A DNA stretch of 64,000 bases from Pirellula sp. (GTDB lineage Bacteria > Planctomycetota > Planctomycetia > Pirellulales > Pirellulaceae): contig JAJTEK010000007.1 in the NCBI GenBank assembly GCA_021299695.1, forward strand, positions 19,830-83,829, read 5' to 3'. Each line of letters begins with the position of its first letter. Position 1 is the first letter of the stretch. A model generated the notes under the pieces. It did not search any database. It had not been told where the DNA came from and was given only the letters and a program-made list of their open reading frames with translations. The position numbers and the translations under genes were made by a program. This document shows positions 44,290 to 54,404 of the stretch, in pieces.

Positions 44290-44787
44290 ATGCGAATCGC
44301 CGTAGGAAGCGACCATCGCGGTTATCAAATCAAAGGCAAATTGATCACGTTGCTTATGGCCGACGGCCACGAAGTCGTCGACTTCGGGACCGATAGCGAT
44401 CAACCTGTCGACTACCCCGACTTTGCGGTGGCTGTGGCTAAGCAGGTAGCGCAAGGGCTCGTCGAACGCGGGATTCTCATCTGCGGAAACGGTTTCGGGA
44501 TGGCGATCACCGCCAACAAATTCCGAGGTGTACGCGCTGCGACTTGCGCCGACGAGGTCATGGCCGAAATGTGCCGACGTCACAACGACGTCAATATCCT
44601 CTGTCTGGCCGGCGATCTGATCGGTGATCGACCCGTCAGCGACTTGGTACGCATTTGGCTCGCTACCGAGTTCGAAGGTGGCAGGCACCTGCGCCGTCTG
44701 GAAAAAATCCTTTCGATCGAAAAAACAACCCCCGAAAAAACAACCCCCGAAAAAATAACCTCTGGAAAAAATACTGCAGGCTCGTAA
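44290..44787 (+). CDS. rpiB: RpiB-family sugar-phosphate isomerase
   Basis: A 165-residue protein. Asp8-His9 (GSDHRGY), Cys65 in ICGNGFGMAITANK and His98 (CRRHNDVNILCL) match the RpiB/LacAB family, which interconverts ribose-5-phosphate and ribulose-5-phosphate. The usual CGTGIG loop reads CGNGFG, a conservative change next to the catalytic Cys that could alter sugar specificity (allose-6-phosphate isomerases belong to the same family). The C-terminal tail is a short Lys/Glu/Thr/Pro repeat (EKTTPEKTTPEKIT) encoded by a near-perfect DNA duplication. Its TAA overlaps the ATG of the amidohydrolase gene. Confidence 0.9.
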   Translation: MRIAVGSDHRGYQIKGKLITLLMADGHEVVDFGTDSDQPVDYPDFAVAVAKQVAQGLVERGILICGNGFGMAITANKFRGVRAATCADEVMAEMCRRHNDVNILCLAGDLIGDRPVSDLVRIWLATEFEGGRHLRRLEKILSIEKTTPEKTTPEKITSGKNTAGS

Positions 44788-45623
44788 TGCGCGTCGACTC
44801 CCACCACCACTTCTGGAACTACTCGGCTGAGCAATACGGTTGGATCAGCGAGAAAATGCAGGTCCTGCGCCGCGACTTTGCCCCAAAAGACCTGCTGGCA
44901 CAAACCGAGTCGACCCACATCGATTACGTCGTCAGCGTCCAAGCCCGCCAGGAAATCCAAGAGACCCGATTTCTACTCGACTATGCCGAAAAGAACTCGT
45001 GGATCCGTGGAGTCGTCGGCTGGGTTCCTCTGGCCCAGCCTGCCATCGCCAAAGTCCTCGATTCCTTCCAAGGTCAGGCGCTTTTGAAAGGCGTTCGGCA
45101 TGTAGTCCAAGACGAACCGGACGAAAAATTCCTCGACCGAGAGGACTTCAACGCAGGGGTCCGTTTGCTCCGATCCTTCAAACTCGTCTACGATCTGTTG
45201 GTTTTTGGCAAGCAATTGCCGATGACGATCCGGTTCGTCGACAGGCACCCGAACCAGCCTTTCGTTCTGGATCACATCGCCAAGCCCGTGATCGAGGCAA
45301 ACAAGTTCGATAAGCAATGGGAAAAGGACTTTCGGGAACTAGCCAAAAGACCCAATGTCGATTGCAAATTCTCGGCCCTGGTCACCGAGGTCCGGGACCC
45401 CGAGTGGAACGTCGAGCTGCTCAAACCCTACTGGGATGTCGCCCTGGAGGCCTTTGGTCCCGATCGGCTCATGTTCGGGAGCGACTGGCCGGTCTGTCTG
45501 CTCCGCAGTTCGTACGCCGACTGGGTCGCCGCGGTGAGCGTCCTGGCCAAGGATTTAACCCCCCAGCAGCAAGCCAACTTCTGGGGTGGAAATGCGAATC
45601 GAGCATACCACTTGGGCCTCTAG
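44787..45623 (+). CDS. Amidohydrolase 2 family lactonase-like protein
   Basis: A 278-residue TIM-barrel metal-dependent hydrolase. The start at 44787 overlaps the rpiB stop (TAATG). Motifs: VDSHHHFW at the N-terminus, DHIAKP in the middle and GSDWPVC near residue 240, all typical of the COG3618 amidohydrolases that include L-fucono- and L-rhamnonolactonases. The likely reaction is opening of a sugar lactone or related hydrolysis. Coupling with rpiB supports a sugar-metabolism role, but the substrate is not determined. Confidence 0.85.
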   Translation: MRVDSHHHFWNYSAEQYGWISEKMQVLRRDFAPKDLLAQTESTHIDYVVSVQARQEIQETRFLLDYAEKNSWIRGVVGWVPLAQPAIAKVLDSFQGQALLKGVRHVVQDEPDEKFLDREDFNAGVRLLRSFKLVYDLLVFGKQLPMTIRFVDRHPNQPFVLDHIAKPVIEANKFDKQWEKDFRELAKRPNVDCKFSALVTEVRDPEWNVELLKPYWDVALEAFGPDRLMFGSDWPVCLLRSSYADWVAAVSVLAKDLTPQQQANFWGGNANRAYHLGL

Positions 45624-45641
45624 CGATTAGACTTTAGCGGT

Positions 45642-47867
45642 ATGAACACCGACCCGATCGCCGAAAACTCGGCGACCAATACCGCTTACCAATCGCTCAG
45701 TTTCAGCACCAGTCCCTGGCTGGTTTTAGCATCGGTTTTGGCCTGCGCCATCTGCTTTGCCCTCTCATGGCTTGCGATCCGACGCAGCGGTTACTCCCGA
45801 GGGATTATCGGTTTGGAGCTCCTCCGATGCGGAGCGGTCTTGCTGGGCGCAATCCTGCTGAACCAACCCGAGTGGATCCAAGACTTTCGCTCCACCCAAA
45901 AACCGACCTTCGCCATCCTCGTCGATCGCTCGCCGAGCATGCAGACCCAAGACGTAGTGATCGACAAGAAAGCCACTTCGCGGCAATCGGCAACCGAGGC
46001 GATTTCTAAGCCCGAGTCCTGGAGCGAATTGTCCAAAATAGCCAACGTCGTGATCAGCGACTTCCCCCCCCAAGGCGTTGTCGATGGAACCGATCTTTCG
46101 AGTCCCCTTGGCTCTGTCCTGGACAATGCCTCAAACGTCATGGGGGTCTTGGTCGTCTCCGATGGAGATTGGAACGCCGGAGCGCCACCCGTGAGCGTTA
46201 CTTCCCGATACCGAACTCTCGGAACTCCGATCTTCGCCATGCCCATCGGATCCCCGACGAGACTCCCAGACTTGGAACTCCTGAGCATCGACACCCCAAC
46301 CTTTGGGATCGTCAAGAAAGGGGTTCGCATTCCCTTTACCATCGAATCGTCTCTGCCCCGCGATGTCGTATCGACCATTGTCATCAATACCTCTGATGGC
46401 GAGCGTTTGACCAAAGAGGTTCGTGTGCGCGCCATGTCCCGCACCTCCGATGCAGTCGTCTGGACTCCGAAGACCGAAGGGGACTTTTCGATCAACGTCG
46501 AAATCCCCGAACACTCCGAAGAGACAATCACCACGAACAACGCAGCCTCTTCGCCGATCTCGATCCGCCAAGAGAAACTCAAAGTGCTCGTCATCGACTC
46601 GCTACCTCGTTGGGAGTACAGGTACCTTAGAAACGCCCTGTCCCGCGATCCAGGTGTCGACGTCTCATGCTTGCTCCTCCATCCAGATCTCGACCGTGTC
46701 GGTGGGGGGAGCAAAGACTACATCAAAGAATTCCCAGCAACTCTCGAAGAGCTTTCCAAATACGACGTCGTCTTCCTCGGTGATGTCGGAATCGATAAAG
46801 GGCAATTGACCCAAGAGCAATGCCAGATGATCCGTGGCCTCGTCGAATTTCAAGCCAGCGGTTTGGTCTTCATGCCCGGCTCCCAAGGCAGCCAACACAG
46901 CTTAGTGGAAACACCCCTCGAACCTCTCATGCCCGTGGTCCTCGATCCGACGAATCCCGACGGAATCGGAACCCGAAACGCCATGCGCATGGAGCTGACC
47001 GAAGCCGGACGCAAAAGTCTCCTGACCAAACTCGCCGATACGGCCGAAGACAACGTCGATGTCTGGATGAATCTGCCGGGCTTTCAATGGCACGCGGCCA
47101 TCGCGCGAGCCAAGGCGGGAGTCGAAGTCTTGGCTGTCCACGAAACGGCGACGGGGGAACAAGGTCGCATGGCCCTTTTGGCAACCAAAACCTTTGGAGC
47201 TGGCAAAGTCCTCTTCATGGGCACCGACGGCGTTTGGAGATGGCGTAAAGGGGTTGAGGACAAGTACCACTATCGGTTCTGGAGCCAGGTCGTCCGCTGG
47301 ATGGCTTACCAACGCAACATGGCCAAAGGCGAATCGATGCGGTTCTATTTTTCTCCCGACACTCCGAGCATCGGACAGACATTGACCCTGCGAGCCAACG
47401 TCATGCAGACCAGCGGCGAACCCCTGACCCAGGGAGACGTCACCGCCCGCATCGAATCCCCATCGGGCAAATCGCAATCGATCAAACTCGCAAGCGGTGG
47501 TTCCGAAAGCTGGGGATCCTTCGAAGGCCGCTACGAGACCGCCGAACCGGGAACTCACAAAGTCACGCTCCTGTGCAAACAGACTGCCGAGTCGCTCGAG
47601 ACGAGCTTCTTCGTCCAAGGAGTATCGCGAGAGAGAATAGGACAAGCAGCCCGACCTAAAGTCCTCGACGAGCTTGCGAGGCTTACCGGCGGAAAGTCCC
47701 TCTCGCTTCAAGAACCTAATCAATGGATGGACGCCATTCGCATGGCTCCCCAACCACCCTCGACCATCCGACGGATCCCTCTTTGGTCCCACCCGTGGTT
47801 GGTCGCACTGATGGTTGCGTTACTGACGGCCTTTTGGATCGGTCGAAAAGCGATCGGATTGATATAA
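45642..47867 (+). CDS. Membrane protein with vWA-like and glutamine amidotransferase-like domains
   Basis: A 741-residue protein. Two membrane helices (about 27-47 and 55-75) precede a von Willebrand A-like segment with LVDRSPSMQT (MIDAS-type DxSxS at about 94-98) and VLVVSDGDWN. Then come Ig-like beta domains (about 205-300), an alpha/beta flavodoxin or amidotransferase-like domain starting KVLVIDSLPRWEYRYL, another beta domain, and a C-terminal membrane helix (LVALMVALLTAFWI). Such proteins often occur with MoxR, DUF58 and BatA genes, which are absent here. The function is unknown. It precedes the methyltransferase gene by 3 bp. Confidence 0.8.
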   Translation: MNTDPIAENSATNTAYQSLSFSTSPWLVLASVLACAICFALSWLAIRRSGYSRGIIGLELLRCGAVLLGAILLNQPEWIQDFRSTQKPTFAILVDRSPSMQTQDVVIDKKATSRQSATEAISKPESWSELSKIANVVISDFPPQGVVDGTDLSSPLGSVLDNASNVMGVLVVSDGDWNAGAPPVSVTSRYRTLGTPIFAMPIGSPTRLPDLELLSIDTPTFGIVKKGVRIPFTIESSLPRDVVSTIVINTSDGERLTKEVRVRAMSRTSDAVVWTPKTEGDFSINVEIPEHSEETITTNNAASSPISIRQEKLKVLVIDSLPRWEYRYLRNALSRDPGVDVSCLLLHPDLDRVGGGSKDYIKEFPATLEELSKYDVVFLGDVGIDKGQLTQEQCQMIRGLVEFQASGLVFMPGSQGSQHSLVETPLEPLMPVVLDPTNPDGIGTRNAMRMELTEAGRKSLLTKLADTAEDNVDVWMNLPGFQWHAAIARAKAGVEVLAVHETATGEQGRMALLATKTFGAGKVLFMGTDGVWRWRKGVEDKYHYRFWSQVVRWMAYQRNMAKGESMRFYFSPDTPSIGQTLTLRANVMQTSGEPLTQGDVTARIESPSGKSQSIKLASGGSESWGSFEGRYETAEPGTHKVTLLCKQTAESLETSFFVQGVSRERIGQAARPKVLDELARLTGGKSLSLQEPNQWMDAIRMAPQPPSTIRRIPLWSHPWLVALMVALLTAFWIGRKAIGLI

Positions 47868-47870
47868 ACA

Positions 47871-48611
47871 ATGTCTGACCCCCAGAGCTTCGAAATTTTT
47901 CAGAGTGTTGAAATTTTTCATTCCTGGGATCTCTACGACAACATCGTCCGCAACAATTGGATGATGCATCGCCAAATGGCAAGCGTCATTCAAAAGGTCG
48001 CTTTGGAAATCACCGGCACCCAGAGCGCGACCCCAAAGCTACGTGTTTTGGATCTGGGGTGCGGCGACGGCGCGATGGCTCGAAACGGCCTGAAAGATTG
48101 CCCTGTTGAAAAGTACGTTGGAGTCGATCTTTCGCAAGAAGCCCTCAGGAACCTAGCGGCCAGCCAAGGGCTCGGGTCGAACGTCCAAGTCCTCCACGGT
48201 GATATCGCCACGTCCATCGAAGAACTCCCTCCAGAGGCCTTCGACCTAGTCCTGGCAAGTTATTCTCTGCACCATTTTGAGTCGGCTCAGAAAAAATCGA
48301 TCTTGAACCAGATTCGCAGGCTCCTGAGCACCAACGGAGTGTTCCTCTGGATCGATATCGCAAGGTTGGATCGTGAGGATCGGTCCGGTTTTATCGCTCG
48401 AATCGAGCAGGAGATCCAAAGCCGATGGATTCCTATGCCCAGCGAACACCGCCATGACGCGATCGAACACATTCGAAACTATGATTTTCCAGAGCAGGAA
48501 TCCTGGATGATCGATACTTGGGATTCCAACTCCCGTAACCATCGATCCTCAGGCAATCCGATCGAATACCGCGATGCCTTTTACATCGCCCTGCGATTGG
48601 CCGCTGGCTGA
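47871..48611 (+). CDS. Class I SAM-dependent methyltransferase
   Basis: A 246-residue soluble enzyme. SAM motif I is RVLDLGCGDGAMARN (58-72), followed by VGVDLS (motif II acidic residue) and QVLHGDI. The post-motif AFDLVLASYSLHHF is typical of small-molecule methyltransferases, and the C-terminal half is a helical cap. The start lies 3 bp after the vWA-like membrane protein gene, suggesting co-transcription. The acceptor cannot be identified. Confidence 0.88.
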   Translation: MSDPQSFEIFQSVEIFHSWDLYDNIVRNNWMMHRQMASVIQKVALEITGTQSATPKLRVLDLGCGDGAMARNGLKDCPVEKYVGVDLSQEALRNLAASQGLGSNVQVLHGDIATSIEELPPEAFDLVLASYSLHHFESAQKKSILNQIRRLLSTNGVFLWIDIARLDREDRSGFIARIEQEIQSRWIPMPSEHRHDAIEHIRNYDFPEQESWMIDTWDSNSRNHRSSGNPIEYRDAFYIALRLAAG

Positions 48612-48686
48612 GATCCTCTCAGAGTATCACCACCTGCCTAACCACCTACCTAAACAGATACCCCGCCGCTCCTACCGGATGTACCG

Positions 48687-51299
48687 ATGCCAGCGAATAC
48701 CCTTTCGAAATTGCTTGCCCACACACTAGCCGCCTGGACCCTTTTCGTTCCGCCGTTGGTGCTCGGGACCGACGACCAACCCGATCCGGCCAAAGACAAA
48801 TCGCCCGGGCATTCGTTCCATGCCGAGGTGTTCAACGAAGGCCCCCGCCAAGCGGCCTACCTGATGCAGGGGATGGGCAACGTCCATTGGAAGATCTCCA
48901 CCGAGAATCCCATGGCGCAACGATTCTTTGATCAAGGCATCGCGCAGTTGCACGGGTTTTGGTACTTCGAAGCCGAGCGATCGTTTCGCCAAGCCGCCGC
49001 GATCGATCCAGACCGCGCGATCCACTACTGGGGCATCGCCCGAGCCAACGTCGAAAATCCCGAACGGTCCGCCGGCTTCATCGAGCAAGCCGTCAAGCGG
49101 ATCGAGAAATCCAGCCCTCTGGAGCGGCGGCTCATCGAGGCCTGGAGCAGGCGAGTCAAGGACTGGCCTAAGCCACCTGAGGACAAAAAGGACCCTGAAA
49201 AAAAGGATGCCGACAAAAAGGACTCGGACAGTAAAGACGCGAAAGATGCTCCGAAGAAGGACCCCAAGGGCAGCAAGAAGAAACCAGCCGTCAGCGATGA
49301 GGTTCGCGACAAACGCAAAGAGCGTTTCAAAACCTACGCTCGCGAGCTCGATGAGATCGTGCAAGACTACCCCGAGGAGATCGAACTCAAAGCCATGCTC
49401 GTGCTGCAGCTATGGCAAAACCAAAGCCAAGGGCACGATATCCAAAGCTACACGGCCATCGACTCGATGCTCGAGGAAATCTTCCGACGCAACCCGCGCC
49501 ACCCCGCTCACCATTTCCGAATCCACCTGTGGGATTACCGCAAAGAGAAACTCGCTCTGCGGGCTGCAGCCGAATGCGGACCGAGCGCGCCGGGAATCGC
49601 CCACATGTGGCACATGCCTGGCCATACCTATTCACGACTCCATCGCTATGCCGATGCGGCTTGGCAACAGGAAGCCTCAGCGCGCGTCGATCATGCGCAC
49701 ATGATCCGCGATCGGGTCATGCCCGACCAAATCCACAACTATGCCCACAACAACGAGTGGCTGATCCGCAATTGGTTCAACATCGGACGGCCTTCGGCAG
49801 CCGTCTCGTTGGCCAAGAACATGATCGAGCTGCCAAGGCACCCGAAATTCAATTCGACCACCGGAAACGGCAGCTCGAACCTCGGTCGACAACGGCTATT
49901 GCAGGCGATCCGAACCTACCGACTCTGGCCCCAAGCCGCCGAGTTGGTCGATAGCGTCTATTTGAAAGCGGAAGAAGGAACCTCGCGGGCTGACGAGGTC
50001 CAAATGCTGCGAGGAATCGCTGCCTTTGAAACCGGAAATAAACAACAAGCCGAATCGATCCTTCAAGGCATGAAAGAACTGCGACGGAGTCTGCTCATCG
50101 AAGTCGAAGCGGCAGAGCCAAGCGGTCAGCCCGCCAAACATCTGCCCCCGAAACTCCTCGAACCTGCCGAAGCTCCCAAAGATGCCTGGGGGGAAGAACG
50201 GGATCTCCCCTTTGTCGATCGCGTTACCCAAGACTACGACGAGGAAAAGTCCAAGGATAAAACTCAGGAGCAAATCGATCGGCTCAAGCAGACCCACGAT
50301 AAAAACTACCGAAGCTATCGACTCGCCGGATACATCAATACGCTCGAAGCGTACGCAGCAGCCAACCGTGGTGATTTTCGAGAAGCCCTCTGGCGCTCGA
50401 GCGAAGCCAGAGACACCATCGATCTTTGGCAACGCATCGCTTGGGCCCAAAGCGCAGGTGAACATGCGATCGCAGTTCGCAAAGCCCGAGATGGATTCAA
50501 CGGCGCTGAAGGTGAGGTCTTGCCCAGTGCCTCGATGGCAATCGTTGCCCATCGGGGCATTGAAGCCAACCCGCAATCCAAGGAGCTAGAAAAGTGGCAG
50601 CAGGATCGCAAGCGAGCGCTCGAAAGGTGTGCGAAACTCGCCTGGGCCAGCGAACCGGGTATCCAAGCGATCGATCAAGCCAAGCAGATCTCCGGGACCG
50701 TCGCCCCTGAAATCATTTGGGATACCCAAGCTCCGCAGGTCAAAGACCTCGGGGATCGACCACCGCTCGACTCGCTCGGACCCGTGCGTTGGACACCTCC
50801 TGTCGCCCCTTCTTGGAGCCTCGGTGCCCCTGAGTTCCAATCCCAAAAACCGTTGGCCAGTTCCGAGCCGCCGGCGCAGAGCATCGGATCCTCCTCGAGT
50901 CTCCGGGGTAAGCCCTACGTGATGATCCTCTACCTTGGATTCGGTTGCTTGCACTGCACCGAGCAGCTCAAAGCGTTTTCGCCCAAGGTCGCTGAATTCC
51001 AAAAAGCAGGGATACAACTCGTCGGTATCAGCACCGAGGATGAATCCTCGCTCCGCGAAGGACTCAAACGATTCGACGGAACCATGAACATCCCATTGCT
51101 GGCGAATTCCGATTTGGATGTCTTCAAAAGCTTCCGATGCTTCGACGATTTCGAGGGCCAACCACTCCACGGAACGATCCTCGTCGACGGCCAAGGTCGA
51201 ATTCGCTGGCAGGACATCGGGTACGAGCCGTTTACCGATGCAGACTTTTTGCTCGGCGAGGCCAAGCGATTGATCGACACACCCGTCGAGCCGAAATAA
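48687..51299 (+). CDS. Exported TPR-like protein with C-terminal thioredoxin/redoxin domain
   Basis: An 870-residue protein with a signal peptide (LLAHTLAAWTLFVPPLVLG). The N-terminal part (about 75-480) has TPR-like helical repeats (FFDQGIAQLHGFWYFEAERSF), interrupted near 165-205 by a Lys/Asp/Glu low-complexity segment. The middle is helical and charged. The C-terminal ~150 residues form a redoxin/AhpC-TSA-like domain: YVMILYLGFGCLHCTEQ with a C-x-x-C site (CLHC, near residue 754), then VGISTEDESS and GTILVDGQGRIRW. This suggests a periplasmic thiol-disulfide or peroxide-related function tied to a protein-binding scaffold. Relatives are common in planctomycetes but uncharacterised. Confidence 0.8.
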   Translation: MPANTLSKLLAHTLAAWTLFVPPLVLGTDDQPDPAKDKSPGHSFHAEVFNEGPRQAAYLMQGMGNVHWKISTENPMAQRFFDQGIAQLHGFWYFEAERSFRQAAAIDPDRAIHYWGIARANVENPERSAGFIEQAVKRIEKSSPLERRLIEAWSRRVKDWPKPPEDKKDPEKKDADKKDSDSKDAKDAPKKDPKGSKKKPAVSDEVRDKRKERFKTYARELDEIVQDYPEEIELKAMLVLQLWQNQSQGHDIQSYTAIDSMLEEIFRRNPRHPAHHFRIHLWDYRKEKLALRAAAECGPSAPGIAHMWHMPGHTYSRLHRYADAAWQQEASARVDHAHMIRDRVMPDQIHNYAHNNEWLIRNWFNIGRPSAAVSLAKNMIELPRHPKFNSTTGNGSSNLGRQRLLQAIRTYRLWPQAAELVDSVYLKAEEGTSRADEVQMLRGIAAFETGNKQQAESILQGMKELRRSLLIEVEAAEPSGQPAKHLPPKLLEPAEAPKDAWGEERDLPFVDRVTQDYDEEKSKDKTQEQIDRLKQTHDKNYRSYRLAGYINTLEAYAAANRGDFREALWRSSEARDTIDLWQRIAWAQSAGEHAIAVRKARDGFNGAEGEVLPSASMAIVAHRGIEANPQSKELEKWQQDRKRALERCAKLAWASEPGIQAIDQAKQISGTVAPEIIWDTQAPQVKDLGDRPPLDSLGPVRWTPPVAPSWSLGAPEFQSQKPLASSEPPAQSIGSSSSLRGKPYVMILYLGFGCLHCTEQLKAFSPKVAEFQKAGIQLVGISTEDESSLREGLKRFDGTMNIPLLANSDLDVFKSFRCFDDFEGQPLHGTILVDGQGRIRWQDIGYEPFTDADFLLGEAKRLIDTPVEPK

Positions 51300-51370
51300 T
51301 TCCAATCCGTCCGCATCCCTGTCCGTTTTATGATCTCCAATCTATAAATCTCCGATCCGGCGGCCACTTC

Positions 51371-53929
51371 ATGCTATCAAGACCAAGCTCATTTGTTGAC
51401 CCGCTAGGATCGCTCGCCTGCTGCATTTGGCTCGCACGTCAAGCACCGCTCGCACTGCTTGCCGGAATCCTGGTTAGCTCGGTGCTCGGTCAAGACAACC
51501 TTCCATCGCAAAACAATCTCTCATCGCAAGAACAGAGAGCAGGGCAGACCCGCACGAGCCAGGATCCAACGGAGCTTCGTCATTGGTTGGAGAGTATGGT
51601 CTGGCACCATAACTATTCACGAGAGGAAATCATGCAGGTAACGGGACTTGCGCCCGACGCCCTCGACCAAGCGCTTCTGAAATGGAATATTTCGCCCAAG
51701 ACCAAGCCTCTTGCGGAGGTGGACCCTCCGATTTTCGTGCTTCCTTATCCAGGGGGAAGGCATCCACGAATCGGCTTCCTCGACGGGGCCATCGAACCTC
51801 AGCGAGAGACCAAGCTCAGCATCTTTACCCCTTGGGATCCGGGGAGCTATGTCGTACTCGATGCGCCCGAAGCCCTTTGGTCCAACCTGGGCTTAACGTA
51901 TCTGGCCCATACCCACATCGATACGATCTGGGACAAGCAGGGGACCAAGCTCGATCGATTGGAGTGGACACGCAAACCCGACGGAAGCTATTTCCTGCGA
52001 AGAGAGTTGCCCAACAAGATCACTTATGAGATTCTTGCGACACCCCATCGAGACCACTTAGCGATCCGCATGTCGCTGACCAATGGCACCCCCGAGACGC
52101 TATCGGATTTGCGGGTGCAAATGTGTGCGATGCTCAAAGGGTGCAGGGATTTCGATCAGCAGACCAATGACAACAAGATCTTTCGCCGATCGCTTGCCGC
52201 TTGCCGTAATACCAACGCGGATCGATGGGTGATCCTGGGCTTTGAACCCAACCACCGAACTTGGGGAAATGCTCCATGTCCATGTTTGCACTCCGATCCG
52301 ATCTTCCCGAATCTTGAACCCGGTCAGACGCAGTACGTCCATGGACGGCTCTCGTTCTATCAAGGTACCGATATCGATGCGGAGCTTGCACGCATTGAGA
52401 AGCAATGGAACGTTCTCGAAGAGAAGGTGATTTACGGCCAAGTCGTCGACGAACAAACAGGTTCTCCGATCGCAGCTCGCATCTATGTACAGAGTGAATC
52501 GGGTCAATGGCATTTTGCCGAGGCAGCCGACTCTCAAGGGGAGGCCATTCGTTACGAAAAGCAAAACTGGATCAATCCCCGATCGAACGAATACCATACG
52601 AGCGTCTCTGCGCATCGATTCTCGCTGAGGCTTGCGCCTGGCAAATACACAGTGACTGTCGAACGGGGCAAGGAGTATTTTCCTTCGATACAGCAAATCA
52701 CCGTCGGGGAACAGACATCGCAAATAGAGATCCGGTTGAAGCGTTGGGTCGACATGGCCAGCCAAGGCTGGTTTAGTGGCGACACGCATGTTCACCGAAC
52801 GATCGAGCGGCTTAAGGTGCCGATGTTGGCCGAGGATCTCAACGTCGCATTGCCGATGGTGTATTGGACAACCCGAAGCGAACAATCGCCAGAGTTTGGG
52901 GATCGGACCGAGCCCGACGATGCGAGGCTTCCGAGCGAACTCATCGCAGTGGACCCTTTGCATGTGATTTGGCCTAAAAATACCGAATGGGAGATCTTCA
53001 CCGTTCAGGGCAAGCCGCATACGCTCGGAGCCCTCTTTGCGCTCAACCATCAAACACCCTTTAAGGTCGGGATCCCACCGATCCAGGGAGTGATCGAACA
53101 AGTCGACCGAGAAGGCGCGCTGTTGGACCTAGACAAACACGATTGGCCATTTGCGATGGTGCTCCCCCCGTTGCTTGGGAATCGTTTGACCTATGAGTTG
53201 GCGAATAATCACATGTGGAGAACTGAGTTTGCGTTTAGCAAGTGGACCACACCGGCTCCGAATTGGATGCCGCTAGCCGATCCCCAAACTGGAGGGGAAA
53301 AGGATTGGATGGAGTTTGTCCATCGCACGTATTGGTGTTTGCTCAACTGCGGTTATCGCTTGCAACCTTCGGCGGGAACGGCCTCGGGAGTCCATCCAGT
53401 ACCGGTTGGTTATGGAAGGGTTTATGTTCATTTACCGAGTGGTTTCAATTATCGCGACTGGATCGAGGGTTTGCGACAAGGCCGATCGTTTGTGACCACT
53501 GGACCGATGCTCCAAGTGCATCGGGAGGGAGATTCGGTGCACATTGAAGCCCGAGCCGACGGTCCGATCGAATCGCTTGAGTGGATCGAAAACGGCAAGG
53601 TGATCAAGTTACCGATCGATCAGCAGACCAAGCAGCCCAACGGATCGTATCTGCTCCGCACGGTACGAAGGGCCGAATTCGAGTCGACGACTTGGGTAGC
53701 AGTACGCGTATGGCAGGAGTCTGGCGGTCCAGGGCTATCGCAGGGTCGATGGAAATTTGCGCATTGTGCACCGTTGTGGTATGACGTAGCGGGCAAGCCC
53801 CTAGAGCCCAACGCGCAGGAGCGCAAGTTCATGCAAGAACGGATCGAAGTCGAATTGCAGCGCAGTCGCGAGTTGCTCATGCCTGAGAATCTACTCGAGT
53901 ACGAGCAGGCGCTTAGGGCTTACAAATAA
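51371..53929 (+). CDS. Exported CehA/McbA-type (PHP-fold) metallohydrolase
   Basis: An 852-residue protein. I use the ATG at 51371 because the hydrophobic signal core LARQAPLALLAGILVSSVLG begins shortly after; the frame is open upstream inside the previous gene. The N-terminal half (60-330) is a beta-rich region of unknown role. A carboxypeptidase-regulatory-like beta domain follows (ARIYVQSESG, FSLRLAPGKYTVTVERGKEY). The C-terminal half has the PHP-type start GWFSGDTHVHRT (near 470) and the late GYGRVYVHLPSG and FVTTGPML segments of CehA-like proteins. It probably hydrolyses a phosphoester or carbamate-type bond; the substrate is unknown. Confidence 0.8.
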   Translation: MLSRPSSFVDPLGSLACCIWLARQAPLALLAGILVSSVLGQDNLPSQNNLSSQEQRAGQTRTSQDPTELRHWLESMVWHHNYSREEIMQVTGLAPDALDQALLKWNISPKTKPLAEVDPPIFVLPYPGGRHPRIGFLDGAIEPQRETKLSIFTPWDPGSYVVLDAPEALWSNLGLTYLAHTHIDTIWDKQGTKLDRLEWTRKPDGSYFLRRELPNKITYEILATPHRDHLAIRMSLTNGTPETLSDLRVQMCAMLKGCRDFDQQTNDNKIFRRSLAACRNTNADRWVILGFEPNHRTWGNAPCPCLHSDPIFPNLEPGQTQYVHGRLSFYQGTDIDAELARIEKQWNVLEEKVIYGQVVDEQTGSPIAARIYVQSESGQWHFAEAADSQGEAIRYEKQNWINPRSNEYHTSVSAHRFSLRLAPGKYTVTVERGKEYFPSIQQITVGEQTSQIEIRLKRWVDMASQGWFSGDTHVHRTIERLKVPMLAEDLNVALPMVYWTTRSEQSPEFGDRTEPDDARLPSELIAVDPLHVIWPKNTEWEIFTVQGKPHTLGALFALNHQTPFKVGIPPIQGVIEQVDREGALLDLDKHDWPFAMVLPPLLGNRLTYELANNHMWRTEFAFSKWTTPAPNWMPLADPQTGGEKDWMEFVHRTYWCLLNCGYRLQPSAGTASGVHPVPVGYGRVYVHLPSGFNYRDWIEGLRQGRSFVTTGPMLQVHREGDSVHIEARADGPIESLEWIENGKVIKLPIDQQTKQPNGSYLLRTVRRAEFESTTWVAVRVWQESGGPGLSQGRWKFAHCAPLWYDVAGKPLEPNAQERKFMQERIEVELQRSRELLMPENLLEYEQALRAYK

Positions 53930-54404
53930 AACCCTTTCGACGGACCCTGTGCGGCTCACAACGCGTCCCCAGGGCGTCGCTTCGCTATGCCCTGGGCTCG
54001 GTTGGACGCTGCCCTTGGCCGAAATCGAGCACATGGCTTGCGTCATGACCTCGGTGGGAAAAGGGCTTTTTCGTTGGAGCCGCACATACCTCCTTTCGTA
54101 GGGTTCGTGAAGCGGTCCGGGTCACCACCCCAAACATCCCCAACGCATCGACCACAAGGATTATTGCAAACGTCGCCAACCAAAAGGACCGCGGAACGTA
54201 CCATGCGCGCGGGGGTGCCGCACGAGGATCCCATGCTCGATGGTGGGTTGCGCGGTCGATGCGCTCGTTGGGGCGTAATGATGAGGGTGGATTGGCGGTT
54301 GACGGTGGCTTGGTAAATGATGGGCCGACCGCTCCACCACACCCTACGAAACCCGTCCCATACTCGCTTGACCAGTACTTTTCCTGCGTGACAAGGGTCA
54401 AAGC
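53930..54404. repeat. Repeat copy R3, MITE-like, downstream of the NTPase-FGE gene
   Basis: Read on the minus strand from 54352, this has the same landmarks as R1 and R2: GTAGGGTGTGGTGGAGCGGT, CCAATCCACC, GCATCGACCGCGCAACCCAC and GGTACGTTCCGCGGT. Like those copies it lies just after an FGE-type gene. Its two ends (54095-54118 on plus and 54352-54330 on minus) are inverted copies of CGTAGGGTnnGTGAAGCGGT, giving a ~255-bp element with terminal inverted repeats. No transposase is present. Confidence 0.7.

Noticed and set aside
52100..53101. 333-codon minus-strand frame within the CehA-like gene
   Set aside because: It is a shadow of the opposite strand; the plus-strand product has recognisable motifs and a signal peptide.
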